A stretch of 64,000 bases of DNA from Moringa oleifera (taxonomy: Eukaryota; Streptophyta; Magnoliopsida; Brassicales; Moringaceae): assembly GCA_021397835.1 (NCBI GenBank), contig JAJFZO010000229.1, forward strand, positions 7,091,001-7,155,000, in the 5' to 3' direction. The notes beneath the pieces were generated by a model. That model made no database searches. It had not been told where the DNA came from and was given only the letters and a program-made list of their open reading frames with translations. A program made the position numbers and the translations under genes. Shown here one piece after another: positions 22,442 to 33,357 of this stretch; the stretch's first letter is position 1; every line of letters starts with the position of its first letter.

Positions 22442-23045
22442 ATCAGAATCGAAGCAGCAAAGGAGCTTTCGGTAAACAAGAAGTAGATCAGGTTATAATC
22501 TACAAAGCGGTTTAAGTTAAAACTACAAAAGGGTGAAGTGACGATGCTGGCAACATTATTCGAGGCAAAACTAGATCAGGTGGTGAAGGTACTTGACGAG
22601 AGTGCTGAAGTGTTGAGGGAATTCAACAGCAAGATGCCATCAGAATCCCCCAAGACATTGCCTTCGAGGATGAATGTTGATCATATGATCAGGAAGAAAG
22701 TTGGAGCAGTAACTTATAGGTTGAAGCTACCGCAACATCTGAGGATGCACCTAACATTCCACGCAAGCTTCCTCGAAGAGTTTCAAGAAGATGTTGATCG
22801 CGGACGTGAGCAGGCTAAGTGTGCACCGTCGATAACTCGAGTTCAATTTGACAAGAAGATAGAAAAGATCCTTGATCACTAAAAAGAGGGCTATAGTAAG
22901 ATGAATCGGAGGACATATCACTTAGTCCAGTGGAAAGGCATCAGTGAGGTGGATGCGAGTTGGGAAAAAGATACCACATTATGGCAATTTGATGACCAGA
23001 TCAAGGCGTACCACAACAATAAACCGACAAGGGCATCAGGTTCTT
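22442..23045 (+). pseudogene. pol remnant with intact-looking chromodomain
   Basis: The frame 22,538-22,882 fuses the RT leader (LATLFEAKLDQVVKVLDESAEV, ending NVDHMI) to the integrase C-terminus (LKLPQHLRMHLTFHASF). After one in-frame TAA the same frame continues at 22,883 with a chromodomain: YHLVQWKG, then SWEKDTTLWQF near 22,955-22,990. This is among the best-preserved chromodomains in the window; such domains are thought to steer integration to marked chromatin. RT, RNase H and the integrase core are missing. Confidence 0.82.
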
Positions 23046-23060
23046 CTAGTGGGGGTAGTT

Positions 23061-24259
23061 TGTCAGACCCTTGAATCTGAGTGCTAAGTCATAGGCATGG
23101 TGAGTCTTGCTGCATGCCCGAACCTATAAGTGTCGAGGACCACGCTAGCAAGGCAAAAACTCATGAGTTAGATATGGGAACGAATGCAGGAGACTTGGTG
23201 AGAAATCGAGTTTCATACTCACAGTGCGAGATAAGCTGATGAGCTGGGAACGTTGTGGAGTGAGGGATGAAGCACACAAACAGACCCACAAGCCTGCTCA
23301 AGGGGAAAGCAATATAGATGCCTCAAGCAAGCACCAACACATAGTGGTGCGAATATGTCCAGTGACAGGAACACAGGGCAGATTTCGGGAACCCAACTTA
23401 GCATGGACGGAAAGTCCAGCAAGCAAAGATATTCCACAAAGAAAGGATATAGCTATTGGCTAAAGGAGGATCAAGGCGATATAAAGATAAGAGAGAGATG
23501 TCTATCCCGAAAGCCAAGGGAGATAAGGCTCAAGCAAAGTCCTGAATGGGAACAACCTCCTCAAGCATCTCCAAACCGAATGAAAATGGATAAGAAGGCT
23601 TGTAGAAGGCTTCAAAGGAGATGAGATCCTTGACTCAAGGAGAGTCCTTGTAGGAAAAGGATGCTATCCAACCATCCTTGACTTATGAAGAGTCCTTATA
23701 GAAGAAGAATGATATCCAAACGGAAAGTCCTTACGGGAAGAGGACGCTATCCAAATATCCTTGCCTCATGGAGAGTCCTTACGGGAGAAGGATGCTATGT
23801 GAAGATCTTTGACTCATGGAGAGTCCTTATGGGAGAAGAATGCTATCTAAACTTTGAAGATAAGCCTCAATGGGATAAAAGATTCGTGATCAAGATTGGG
23901 TGGCCTATCCAAATAACGTGGGATAACTAAGAGAGAGTGTTTGAGTAAGACACTCCTCAACTAGTATAAAAAAGGGGCTTGAGTTCAGTTGTAAAGACAT
24001 TAAGTAATACAAACTCAAGTGTGTGGGTAGCTAAAGGCTTTCGGTACTCTTAGAGAGAGACCCTTCTTTTGTAAAGAGTTTCTTTATTTTGAATAAAGAT
24101 TGAGAAAGAGTTCTGATAATACTGTCTCCTTACTTTGCTTTTACATTGTTATCTCTTCTTCTTCGCTTCGCATAAGCTTAGAAAGTTGGGTTGGCTAGGT
24201 GGAGGCACTTAGCACCATCACACTAGGGTTACACTGATCCCGTAACAAACAATGTGACA
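23061..24259 (+). repeat. 3' LTR of R1 (long form, ~1.2 kb)
   Basis: Runs TGTCAGACCC...ATGTGACA with TG/CA ends. It contains about five minisatellite copies of ~46 bp (23,620-23,845), a TATA-like box at about 23,964 and AATAAAG near 24,090. It abuts CCTAC and 18S rDNA. Confidence 0.9.
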
Positions 24260-24811
24260 CCTACTATGATGGTGACGGGTGATGAAGAATTAGGGCTTAA
24301 ATCTGGAGAAGCAGTCTGAGAAATGGCTACCACATCCAAGGAAGGCAACAGGCGCTTAAATTATCCAATCCTAACACGGGAGGTAGTGACAATAAATAAC
24401 AATACTGAGCTCTTCAAGTCTAGTAATTGGAATGAGTACAATCTAAATCCCTTAATGAGGATCCATTAGAGGGCAGGTCTAGTACTAGCAGCCACGGTAA
24501 TTTTAGCTCTAATAGCATATATTTAAGTTGTTCCAGTTAAAAAGCTCGTAGTTTGACCTTGGGATGGGTCGGCTGGTCCACCTACGATGTGCACCGGTTG
24601 GCTCGTCCCTATTGCTGGCGATGTGCTCCTAGCCTTAATTGGTCGGATCGTGCCTCTGATGCCGTTACTTTGAAGAAATTAGAGTCCTCAAAGCAAGCCT
24701 ATACTCTAAATACATTAGCATGGGATAACATCATAGGATTTCGATCCTATTCTCTTGACCTTCAGGATCGGAGTAATGATTAATAGGGACAGTCGGGGGC
24801 ATTCATATTTT
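24260..24811 (+). rRNA. 18S rRNA internal fragment
   Basis: 18S sequence from the retroelement target site (CCTACTATGATGGTGACGGG) to ACAGTCGGGGGCATTCATAT. About 900 bp of the 3' half of 18S are deleted; the sequence then jumps into ITS1. Confidence 0.88.
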
Positions 24812-24955
24812 GAACACGTTGTAAACACACTAGCGGGGAGGAGGGCTCTCGAGCCCCTCGTCCCGCCTTGCGCGGCAAGGGTGCGTAGGCTTGCACCTAA
24901 GCCTCTCGTTGGGCGCAACAACAAAACCACCCACAGTGCGGGATGCGCTGAGGAG
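24812..24955 (+). other. ITS1 fragment
   Basis: Starts GAACACGTTGTAAACACACT and ends near GGGATGCGCTGAGGAGCTC, where it passes into 26S. The ITS1 3' part, 5.8S, ITS2 and the 26S 5' end are deleted. Confidence 0.75.
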
Positions 24956-26103
24956 CTCAGATGCGAGTTCTATCGGGTAAAGCCAATGATTAGAGGTATC
25001 GGGGGAACAATGCCCTCGACCTATTCTCAAACTTTAAATAGGTAGTACGGGGCGGCTGCTTCGTTAAGCCCTCCCATGGAATCGAGAGCTCCAAGTAGGC
25101 CGTTTTTGGTATGCAAAACTGGCAATGCGGTATGAACAGGAAGCCACATTATGGTGCCCAACTGCGTGCTAACCTAGAACCTACAAAGGGTGTTGGTCGA
25201 TTAAGACAGCACGATGGTGGTCATGGAAGTCGAAATCTGCTAAAGAGTGTGTAACAACTCACCTGTAGAATCAACTAGCCCCGAAAATGGATGGCGGTGA
25301 GTAGGAGGGTGTGGTGTTAGTCGCAAAACTTGAGGCGCGAGCTCGGGCGTAGTGGCCATCGGTGCAGATCTTGGTGGTAGTAGCAAATATTCAAATGAGA
25401 ACTTTGAAGGTCAAAGAAGCGAAAGGTTCCATGTGAATGGCACTTACACATGGGTTAGCCGATCCTAAGAGACAAGGGAAGCCCATCAGATAGCGCCTCG
25501 GCGCGAGCTTTGAAAGGGGATCAGGTTAAAATTTTGCAACCAGGACGTGGTGGCTGAAGGTAATGTTAGGGGGTCCAGAGACGTCAGCAGAGGCCCTAAA
25601 AAGAGTTATCTTTTCTATTTAACAGCCTGCCCACCCTAGAAATGGCTCAACTGGAGGTAAGGTCCAATAGTTGGAAGAGCACCACACATCACGTGGTGTC
25701 CGGTGCACCCCCGACGGCCCTTTAAAATCTGGAGGACCGAGTGCCTCTCATGCCGGTTGTACTCATAACCGCATAAGGTCTCCAAGGTGAACAGCCTCTA
25801 GTCGATGGAACAATGTAGGCAAGGGAAGTTAACAAAATGGTTCCGTAACCTAGGGAAAAAGATTGGCTTTGAGGGCTGGGCACGGGGGTCCCAGTCCCAA
25901 ACCCGTTGGCTATCGGTGGACAGCTCGAGCTGCTCCCGCAACAAGAGCGGGTCACCGCATGCCTGATGGGGATGGACTGTGAATAGTTCCTTTGGGGGCC
26001 TTCCTCGGGCGTCGAATAACTAACTCAAAACTAGTACAAACAAGGGGAATTCGACTGTTTAATTAAAACAAAGCATTGCGATGGTCCCTGCGGATGCTCA
26101 CGT

Positions 26104-26136
<33 letters not shown>

Positions 26137-26172
26137 AGTGAAGAAATTCAACCAAGCACGGGTAAGCGGCAA

Positions 26173-26208
<36 letters not shown>

Positions 26209-26781
26209 TGTCATCTAATTAGTGATGTGCATGAATGGATTCATAAGATTCCCACTGTCCCTATCTACTATCCAACAAAACCACAGCCAAGGGAATGAGC
26301 TTGGTAGAATTAGTGGGGAAAGAAGACCCTATTGAGCTTGACTCTAGTCTGACTTTGTGAAATGACTTGAGAGATGTAGGATAAGTGGGAGCTGAAAATG
26401 GCGAAAGTGAAATACCACTACTTTAAAGTTATTTTACTTATTTCGTGAGTCGAAGGCGGGGCGTCGCCCATTGTTTTAGACCCAAGGTTTGGCTTCGGCC
26501 GGCCGATCTAAGTGAAAGACATTGTCAGCTGGGGAGTTTTGCTGGGGCGGCACATCTGTTGAAAGATAACGCAGGTGTCCTAAGATGAGCTCAATGAGAA
26601 CAGAAATCTCGTGTGGAACAAAAGGGTAAAATCTCATTTGATTATGATTTCTAGTACGAATACAAACCGTGAAAGTGTGGCCTATCGATCCTTTAGACCT
26701 TCAGAATTTGAAGCTAAAGGTGTCAGAAAAGTTACTACAGGGATAACTAGCTTGTGGTAGCCAAGTGTTCATAGCGACGTT

Positions 26782-26826
<45 letters not shown>

Positions 26827-27279
26827 GAATTCACTAAGTGTTGGATTGTTCACCCACCAATAGGGAACATGAGCAGGGTTTAGATCGTCGTGAGACAGGT
26901 TAGTATTACCCCTAATGATGCCCGCATCATGATTGTAATTTAACCTAGTACGAGAGGAACCGTTGATTCGCACAATTGGTCATCGCGCTTGGTTGGAAAG
27001 CCAGTGGCATGAAGCTACCTTGAATTGGATTATGACTGAACGGCTCTAAGTCAAAATCCGGGCAAGAAGCGATGGATGCACCCGTAGCCCGATTGCCAAC
27101 ATGCTGTAGGGGCCATGGCGCGGAGGAGCCTCGTGGGCTGCCTTGAAGTGTGATTCCCACCGAGCGACGGGTGGAATCATTTACAAATGACTTAAATACG
27201 TGACAGGGTAAAGTAAGTGGCAAAGTGGCCTTGCTGCCACAATCCACTGAGATTCAACCCTTTGTCACTTCGATTCGTC
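24956..27279 (+). rRNA. 26S rRNA 3' two thirds
   Basis: Begins at GATGCGAGTTCTATCGGGTA, roughly 950 nt into 26S, and runs to the 3' end CACTTCGATTCGTCC. The sarcin-ricin loop near 26,944-26,961 is intact (CCTAGTACGAGAGGAACC), the only intact one in the window, although this copy lacks 5.8S and the 26S 5' domain and cannot form a full rRNA. Confidence 0.9.
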
Positions 27280-27535
27280 CCTCCCCTCCTCCCGAACACA
27301 CGCAATAATTGTCCCTTTGTTTTCGCTAATCGATGCCTCGAGGTCTGAAATTGTCTCTTAAGATAATAACCTGGAAAAAGAAGTAAGTCCTTTGGGCTTG
27401 TGGAGAATGAGAAACACAAGGGAAAAACACTTATAAACATATCGGGAAGCATTGGGAAACCAAGTGTTATTTCAATAAAAAAAATATATATCTAATAGAA
27501 ACTTGTCCCTCGATGCTGTCCCACGGTAAAGTACT
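27280..27535 (+). other. 26S 3' flank spacer (full form)
   Basis: Conserved non-repeat spacer downstream of 26S, with a CT-rich start, AATCGATGCCTCGAGGTCTG, an A/T stretch (AAAAAAATATATATC) and CTTGTCCCTCGATGCTGTCC before the repeats. It may hold the Pol I terminator, but I recognise no established terminator motif. Confidence 0.7.
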
Positions 27536-29060
27536 GCCCAACGAGTGAGCCAGAGGAGCCGCATCGCACGGACCCTTGGCACAGGAGGTACACCTTGGCA
27601 GCCCTCAGCAAGTATGACAAGGGCTGCTTGCTCAGCGTGCGACAGCGGTGGGCACGCCAGCCAGGCCATGGGCGCCCATCGCGAGCCAACCCCTCGACAT
27701 AGTGCGTAGAAAGCTAGCTAGAGGAGTTGCGTCGCATGGACCTTGGGCATGGGAGGCATGTCTCGACAGCCCTCAGCAGACAGGTATGGGTTGCTTACCC
27801 AGCGAGCAGTAGCGGTGGGAGCGCCTGCCAGGCCCCAGGCGCCCATTGCGAGCCAACCCCCTCGTCCTTGTCCCTCGACATAATGCCCAGTGAGCGAGCC
27901 AGGGGATCTGCATCGCACAGACTGTGGGCATGAGAGGCATGCCTCGGGAGCCCGCTAGCAGGCATGGCATGGGCTGCAGGCCACAGACGCCCATCGCGAG
28001 CCACCCCTCATCCCGGCCCCTCGGTATCGTGCCCAGCGAGCGAGCGAGGGGAGTTGCGTTGCACGGACCCTAGGCAAGGGAGGCACGCCTCGGAAGCCCC
28101 CAACAGGTACGGCATGGACTGTGTGCCCAACATGTCACAACGGTGGGCGCGTTAGCCAAGCTACGAGCGCCCATCGCGAGCCAGCCCACTCTTCCCTGTC
28201 CCTCGACGTAGTGCCCAACGAGCGAGCCAAGGGAGCCACGTCGCAAGGATCCTGGGCATGGGAGGCACGCCTCAGCAGACCCAGCAGGCACGGCATTGGC
28301 TGCATGCCAAGCATGCAGTAGCGGTGGGCATGCCAGCCAAGACACAAGTGCCCATCGCGAGCTAGCCCCCTCGTCCCTTCCCCTTGACATAATGCCCAGA
28401 GAGTGAGCCAGGGGAGCCGCGTTGCACAGACCTTGAGCAAGGGAAACATGCTTCAGCAACCTCCAGTAGGCAGGATAATGGTTGCTTGTTCAGCGTGCAG
28501 CAGCGGTGGGCACGCCAGCTAGGCCATGGGCACCCACCGTGAGCCAACCCCTCGACATAGTGCCCAGCGAGGGAGCTAGGAGAGCCACATCGCACGGACC
28601 CTGGGAACAGGAGGCATGCCTTGGCTGCCCCCAGCAGGCACGGTATGGGCTGCTTGCCCAGCATGCAGCGACGGTGGGCACGCCAGCTAGGCCATAGGCG
28701 CCCATCGCGAGCCAGCCCCTCAAAATAGTGCCCAACGAGCGAGCCAAGGGGGCCGCATCGCACGGACCCTAGGCACGAGAGGCAAGCCTCGGCTACCCCC
28801 AGCAGGCACATCATGGGCTACTTGCCCAATGTATGGGAGCGATAAGCATGTCAGCCTGGCCATAGGCGCGAATCACAAGCTAACCCCTCGATATAGTGCC
28901 TAATGAGCGAGCCAGGGTAGCTGCATCGCACGGACCCTAGGTACGAGAGGCATGCCTCGGCAGCCCCCAGTGCCAGCCAAGCCAAGGGCGCCCATTGCGA
29001 ACCATCCCCCTCGTCCCTGCCCCTCGACTTACTGCCCAGCGTCTAAGCAAGGGGTTCCAC
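27536..29060 (+). repeat. IGS tandem repeat array
   Basis: About eight to nine GC-rich repeats in plus orientation, the longest array outside the inversion region. Marks: GAGCCAGGGGAGCC, CGCACGGACCCT, CCCCCAGCAGGCACGG, CATGGGCTGCTTGCCCAGC. Repeats with and without the ~12-bp segment alternate. Confidence 0.88.
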
Positions 29061-29660
29061 AGCAGTCCCCAGCAGGCACGGCGCTAGCCTAACCAGGGGC
29101 GCCCCACGCGAGCGAACCGCGAGCACGTTGTGGGGCTCGGCATGTGCTGTGGGCGTTGATTTCATTGGCAAGCTGGGCTTGGCCATGTCCCCTGGCTGTG
29201 ATGGACCTGAGGGCAGCCATAGGGTGGCTGAAGGTGCACTGGACCGGAAGCCAACATGCACCCTCGACCAGGTGGAGGCACAACTACCCTAGCCTGCTAG
29301 CTGCAACGCTCAGTTTCAAAATTGGTGTGAATTGACAGTCTTTCCATCATAGAATTGGTCCCGAAATAACTCATGAGGAGTCTGCCCCTGAAGTTTGGGA
29401 TCATTTTGACTCACGGGCTATTTTTAATGATTTTTTCAATTTTCAACTGTAGAAAATTCATTAAAAAAATTTAGTGTCCAGAAAATTCTGAAATTTTTTC
29501 TGGTGGTAGATATGATTATTCTCCATTCATGTACAACATTCAAGCTTAAAATTCCAAGTAATAATTTTTTATATCCATTATGACGGCTCAGACATATTGA
29601 TGTTTCTTCTTGACAAGAGTGAAATTTCATTTAAGACTCTTTAGAAGGGAGGTGGTCACC
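29061..29660 (+). other. IGS unique spacer and AT-rich block
   Basis: GC-rich unique spacer to about 29,310, then an AT-rich stretch (29,400-29,600) with runs of A and T, ending at the G-rich box near 29,645. Colinear with 44,181-44,775 and with the reverse of 3,660-4,254. Confidence 0.78.
29628..29660 (+). promoter_or_regulatory. candidate RNA polymerase I promoter / start
   Basis: CATTTAAGACTCTTTAGAAG then GGAGGTGGTCACC; conserved at the same place in four spacers. It lies at the change from AT-rich spacer to GC-rich ETS, about 1.15 kb upstream of 18S. Function is inferred from position and resemblance to plant Pol I start boxes. Confidence 0.42.
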
Positions 29661-30805
29661 CAGATTGTTGGGTGCCAATGGGCCATGCGTGGTCCCCCCC
29701 CCCTGCCCATCTCACATGGGCAGGCCCTGGGCTTGGGGAACCCAACGCGCATGGGATAGGCAGGGCCGCTTGCTGCCTTGCCCATCCAGCCGGTGGTGCG
29801 TGGTTGTGGCGACCACCACCGCCGACAGACAGGCGACCGGTGACGTAGACCGAAAAGTGTGGGATGCCCAATCAGTAGCCAATGGAGTGGGGAAAATGTG
29901 GGAAACGAAATCCACTAAATTGTGGGCAATGAATCGAGAAAAATGGCTAGACAAGCTCAATAGTGTGGGCAACGAAGCTAATGATGATGCATGCTACGTG
30001 ACGGCCAAATCATTGGGGGTAATTTTGAGCATGCGGGGTGCTTTGTCACAAGATCCCGACGCTTAGGCTTGCCTAGGCGAACTCGTTGCGTAGCGTGATC
30101 AACGACACGATCATCGGTAGTTAGTATCGAGCGAGCCACACGGCCAGCTTGGGCACGATGTGACACCCCTGCTTCCAAGGCCTCATCGATGGTCCCTTGC
30201 CATCGAACAATCGTCCCTCGCTATCGAAACAATTTCACGCTTAGTGGCTTAGGTGCGGCAGCACTCGGCGAACTGCATGATTAATGGGCTTTTCGTTCAT
30301 TGGCTTGCAGCTCGTTTAGGGCTGTTGCTGCCCATTCGTACGTGTGGCGTGCGAGTGGTGATCTAGTCATGCGCATTGGCAAGCTCTATGCTCCCGCATC
30401 GAGCTGTCAGCTAGCATGTCGCTTCAAGCTCGACCCCGAGCCATACGTTGGCTTTTTGTGGGTGACATCAGGACCCTGTGTCGCGTGCCTTCGCAAACAA
30501 AATTCGATGATTCAAGTCAGCTGTCTTTGCACCATGTCCTTCATGGGCATGGGTGGAAACCTCAGTCAAGCCTCATGCTCCAAGCGTGGCTTGCTTCGGC
30601 ATGCAGCTGCTTTGGCACACGGGAGCTCAGTTATCCCCTCTGGTGCGAAAAGTGTTGCGACATGAGTGGCCTCGGCCTCTGCCTCTCTAAGTGAAAGCAT
30701 TTGCCCCATGTCCCATTGATTTTGAATGATAACCATGATAGCTTTGGCCTCAAGGAGCCTTGCAGCACACTTCGGTCTTAGTTGGCATGATGTCTCGAAG
30801 GATGC
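29661..30805 (+). other. 5' external transcribed spacer (ETS)
   Basis: GC-rich sequence between the candidate start and 18S, alignable with 44,776-46,290 and the reverse of 12,384-13,095. It has one copy of the ~350-bp segment (29,880-30,200) that is doubled in the next unit. Short open frames are not conserved between units. Confidence 0.75.
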
Positions 30806-30939
30806 CACCTGGTTGATCCTGCCAGTAGTCATATGCTTGTCTCAAAGATTTATCCATGCATGCGTAATTATGAACTAATTTAGACTGTGAAACTATGAAT
30901 GGCTCATTAAATAAGTTATAATTTGTTAGATGGTACCTA
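30806..30939 (+). rRNA. 18S rRNA 5' fragment
   Basis: Starts CACCTGGTTGATCCTGCCAG and runs about 134 nt to GATGGTACCTA, where LTR sequence begins. About 210 nt of 18S between here and the retroelement target site are missing compared with the copy at 46,291-46,635. Confidence 0.9.
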
Positions 30940-31959
30940 TTAGACCCTTGAATCTGAGTACCAAGGCGTAGGCATGGCGAGTCTTGCTCCATGCTCGGAC
31001 CCACAAGTGTGGAGGACCACGCTAATAAGGCAAAAATGCATGAGTTAGATATGAAAACGAATGTGGGAGACTTGGTAAGAAATCGAGTTTCATACTTATA
31101 GTGGCGAGATTCACTGGTGAGTTGGGAACATTATGGAGCAAGGGATGAAGCACACAAAAAGACCTATAAGCCTGCTTAAGGGAAAAGTAGTAGAGATGCC
31201 TCAAGCAAGCACCAGCACACGGCGATGCGAATATATCCAGTGACGGGAACACTAGGTAGAATCTAGGAACCCAGCTTGGCATGGATGAAAAGTCCAGCAA
31301 GCAAAGATATTCCACAAAGAAAGGATATAGCTATTGGCTAGAGGAGGATTAATGCGATAGAAGGATAAGAAAGGGATGTCTATCTCGAAAGCCAAGGGAG
31401 ATAAGGCTCAAAAAGAGTTCTGAATGGAAACCACCTCTTCAAGCCTATCCAAACTGGTTGAAAGAGGATAAGAAGGCTTAGAGAAGACTTCAAAGGAGAT
31501 GAGATCCTTGACTAAAGGAGAGTCCTTGTGGGAGAAGGATGCTATCTAAACTTTGAAGATAAGCCTTAATGGGATAAAAGATTCGTGATTAAGATTGGGT
31601 GGCCTATCCGAAAAACGTGGGATAACTAAGAGGGATTGTTTGAGTAGAATACTCCTCAACTAGTATAAAAAGGGGGCTTGGGTTCAGTTGAAAACACATC
31701 AAGTGATACAAACTCAAGTATGTGGGTAGCTAGAGGCTTTGGGTACTCTCAGAGAGAGGCCCTTCTTTTGTAAAGAGTTCCTTTATTTTGAATAAAGATT
31801 GAGAAAGAGTTCTCGTAATACTGTCTTCTTACCTTGCGCTTTGCATTGTTGGCTCTTATTCTTCATTTTGCACAAGCTTAGAAAGTTGGGCTGGTTAGGT
31901 GGACGCATCTACCGCCATCACACTAGAGTTGCACTGATCCCACAACTGACGGTGTGATA
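30940..31959 (+). repeat. 5' LTR of E2 (short form, ~1.02 kb)
   Basis: Begins TTAGACCCTTGAATCTGAG with the first bases of TGTTAGACCC lost, and ends GGTGTGATA. Only one minisatellite copy (31,505-31,550). TATA-like TATAAAAAGGGGG near 31,674; AATAAAG near 31,793. Confidence 0.88.
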
Positions 31960-31962
31960 GTT

Positions 31963-31975
31963 TGGTATCAGAGCG
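31963..31975 (+). other. tRNA-iMet primer binding site of E2
   Basis: TGGTATCAGAGCG, three bases after the LTR end; matches the initiator tRNA-Met 3' end. Confidence 0.85.
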
Positions 31976-32035
31976 CAGTTTCGATCACCACTTTCTCTCA
32001 AACTCGTGGTTGATCTTATCGCTACCAACGACCCC

Positions 32036-33006
32036 ATGCCAGGAGGGAGTGAGTCAATGTGAGAGCATATCGCTCGATTGAAGGAGATCGTTGGTGCACT
32101 AACGGAGGGATCGACATGCACGCTAGCTGAGTTGATGGAGATAATTGCCCAATAACAATCCTTAATGGAAGAAGACATCGAAAACCTCAAGGAGACCGTG
32201 AGGAGCCTTGAGACCGAGATCGGGTTGCTAAAAAGGCTCCCCACACCCCTACGGTAGGGGCAAGCTTTACAATGGCTAAGCTGAAGGTGCCAGAACCAAA
32301 GCTGTTCTCTGGAAAGAGGAACGCCAAGGAGTTGGAAAACTTCGTATGGGATATGGAGTAATACTTCAAAGCTGCTAGGGTGCCCAAAAATAACCAGGTA
32401 ATGATCACATCCATTTACTTATCTGGTGATGTTAAGTTGTGGTGGCGCACTCGTATGCAAGATGACACCATCATGGGGAGGCCTAGCATTGATGCATGTG
32501 AGGCACTCAAAAGGGAATAGAAGGAGCAATTCCTGTCATGCAACACCTTGTTCATGGCAAAGGAACAACTAAAATGCCTAAAGCAGACAGGTTCAGTGCG
32601 TGACTTCGTCAAGGAGTTCAGTTCACTAATGCTGGACAATAAGAACATGTCAGAGGAGGATAGGTTGTTTAATTTCCTATCAGGCTTGCAGCCATAGGCT
32701 CAAGCAAAATTGAGGCGGCAAAGTGTCAGACTTGCCCTCAGCATTTTTCGTGGTGGACAGCTTGGTGGTTTCAAGTACGTGGGTGGTGCTCCCGAAAAGA
32801 AAGGTGAGAAATAAGGGAAGGCTAGAAAAGAGATGAAAAATCCTAATGGTAAGGGCAAGAAAAGGAAGCATACTGAGTCCAAAAACCCTCGGGGCTCATC
32901 CCTTTTAAAAGGACAAGGAAAGAATGTGGACTAAAGGGGTTGCTTTTTATGCAACGGGCCACATAGAGCACACGACTGTCCTCACAAGGAGAAGTTAGCG
33001 ACGCTC
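32036..33006 (+). pseudogene. gag remnant of E2
   Basis: Start ATG at 32,036 (MPGGSES, as in the other copies). Several stops (for example TGA after SQC-like residues near 32,060 and TAA in DMEQYF near 32,360) and at least one frame change break it. The CCHC knuckle near 32,941-32,982 is intact (CFLCNGPHRAHDC, spacing C-X2-C-X3-H-X4-C). Gag core motifs ELENF and LSCNT remain readable. Confidence 0.8.
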
Positions 33007-33351
33007 ATGGCAGTAGAGGATTCCTCTGAGGAAAAAGAAGGGAATGCCACAACTCGGGTGAATTCGATCCAGCTGCTGAATGCGATCACACCCAAGAACT
33101 TGCAGAAAGGGTTGATCTATCTCCCGGTGAAGGTAAACAGGAACAATGTAATGGGAATGTTGGATATGGGAGCTACCAACAATTTCATCATGGAAAGAGA
33201 AGTGGGAAAGCTCGGGCTTAAACTAGAATTCTTTAGACAAACTAAGGTATCGGTGATGTCCCACTTAGGTGGACTACTCGCGGCTGATGAGCGAGCCTTG
33301 AGCCTAATCAGAATTGAAGCAGTAAGAGAGCTTTTGGTAGATAAGAAATAG
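33007..33351 (+). pseudogene. protease remnant of E2 with in-frame deletion
   Basis: Reads VKVNRNNVMGMLDMGATNNFIME: the catalytic D and G are present but the middle residue T has become M. About 49 codons between GLKL and EFFRQ, present in the copies at 996-1385 and 48,825-49,199, are deleted in frame, removing the flap region. It ends at TAG after DKK, the stop shared by all copies. Confidence 0.8.
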
Positions 33352-33357
33352 ATTGGG

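Larger units (their letters stand above)
22442..24259 (+). mobile_element. R1: 5'-truncated, internally deleted chromovirus with 3' LTR
   Basis: Begins inside the end of protease (IRIEAAKELSVNKK-like residues at 22,442-22,485), directly abutting IGS. It carries the same pol-internal deletion as E1, then a purine tract (GTGGGGGTAG at 23,050) and a full 3' LTR. The right flank CCTAC (24,260-24,264) and 18S sequence show it sits at the same 18S site as the elements at 31-37 and 46-55 kb. It has no PBS, gag or RT. Confidence 0.85.

Noticed and set aside
27280..27535. Pol I terminator in the 26S 3' spacer
   Set aside because: The position is plausible and the spacer is conserved, but I recognise no established terminator sequence, so it is not annotated as one.
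31963..31975. tRNA-Met-like sequence as a possible tRNA gene
   Set aside because: Only 13 bases match, exactly where an LTR-element primer site is expected; no tRNA body is present.
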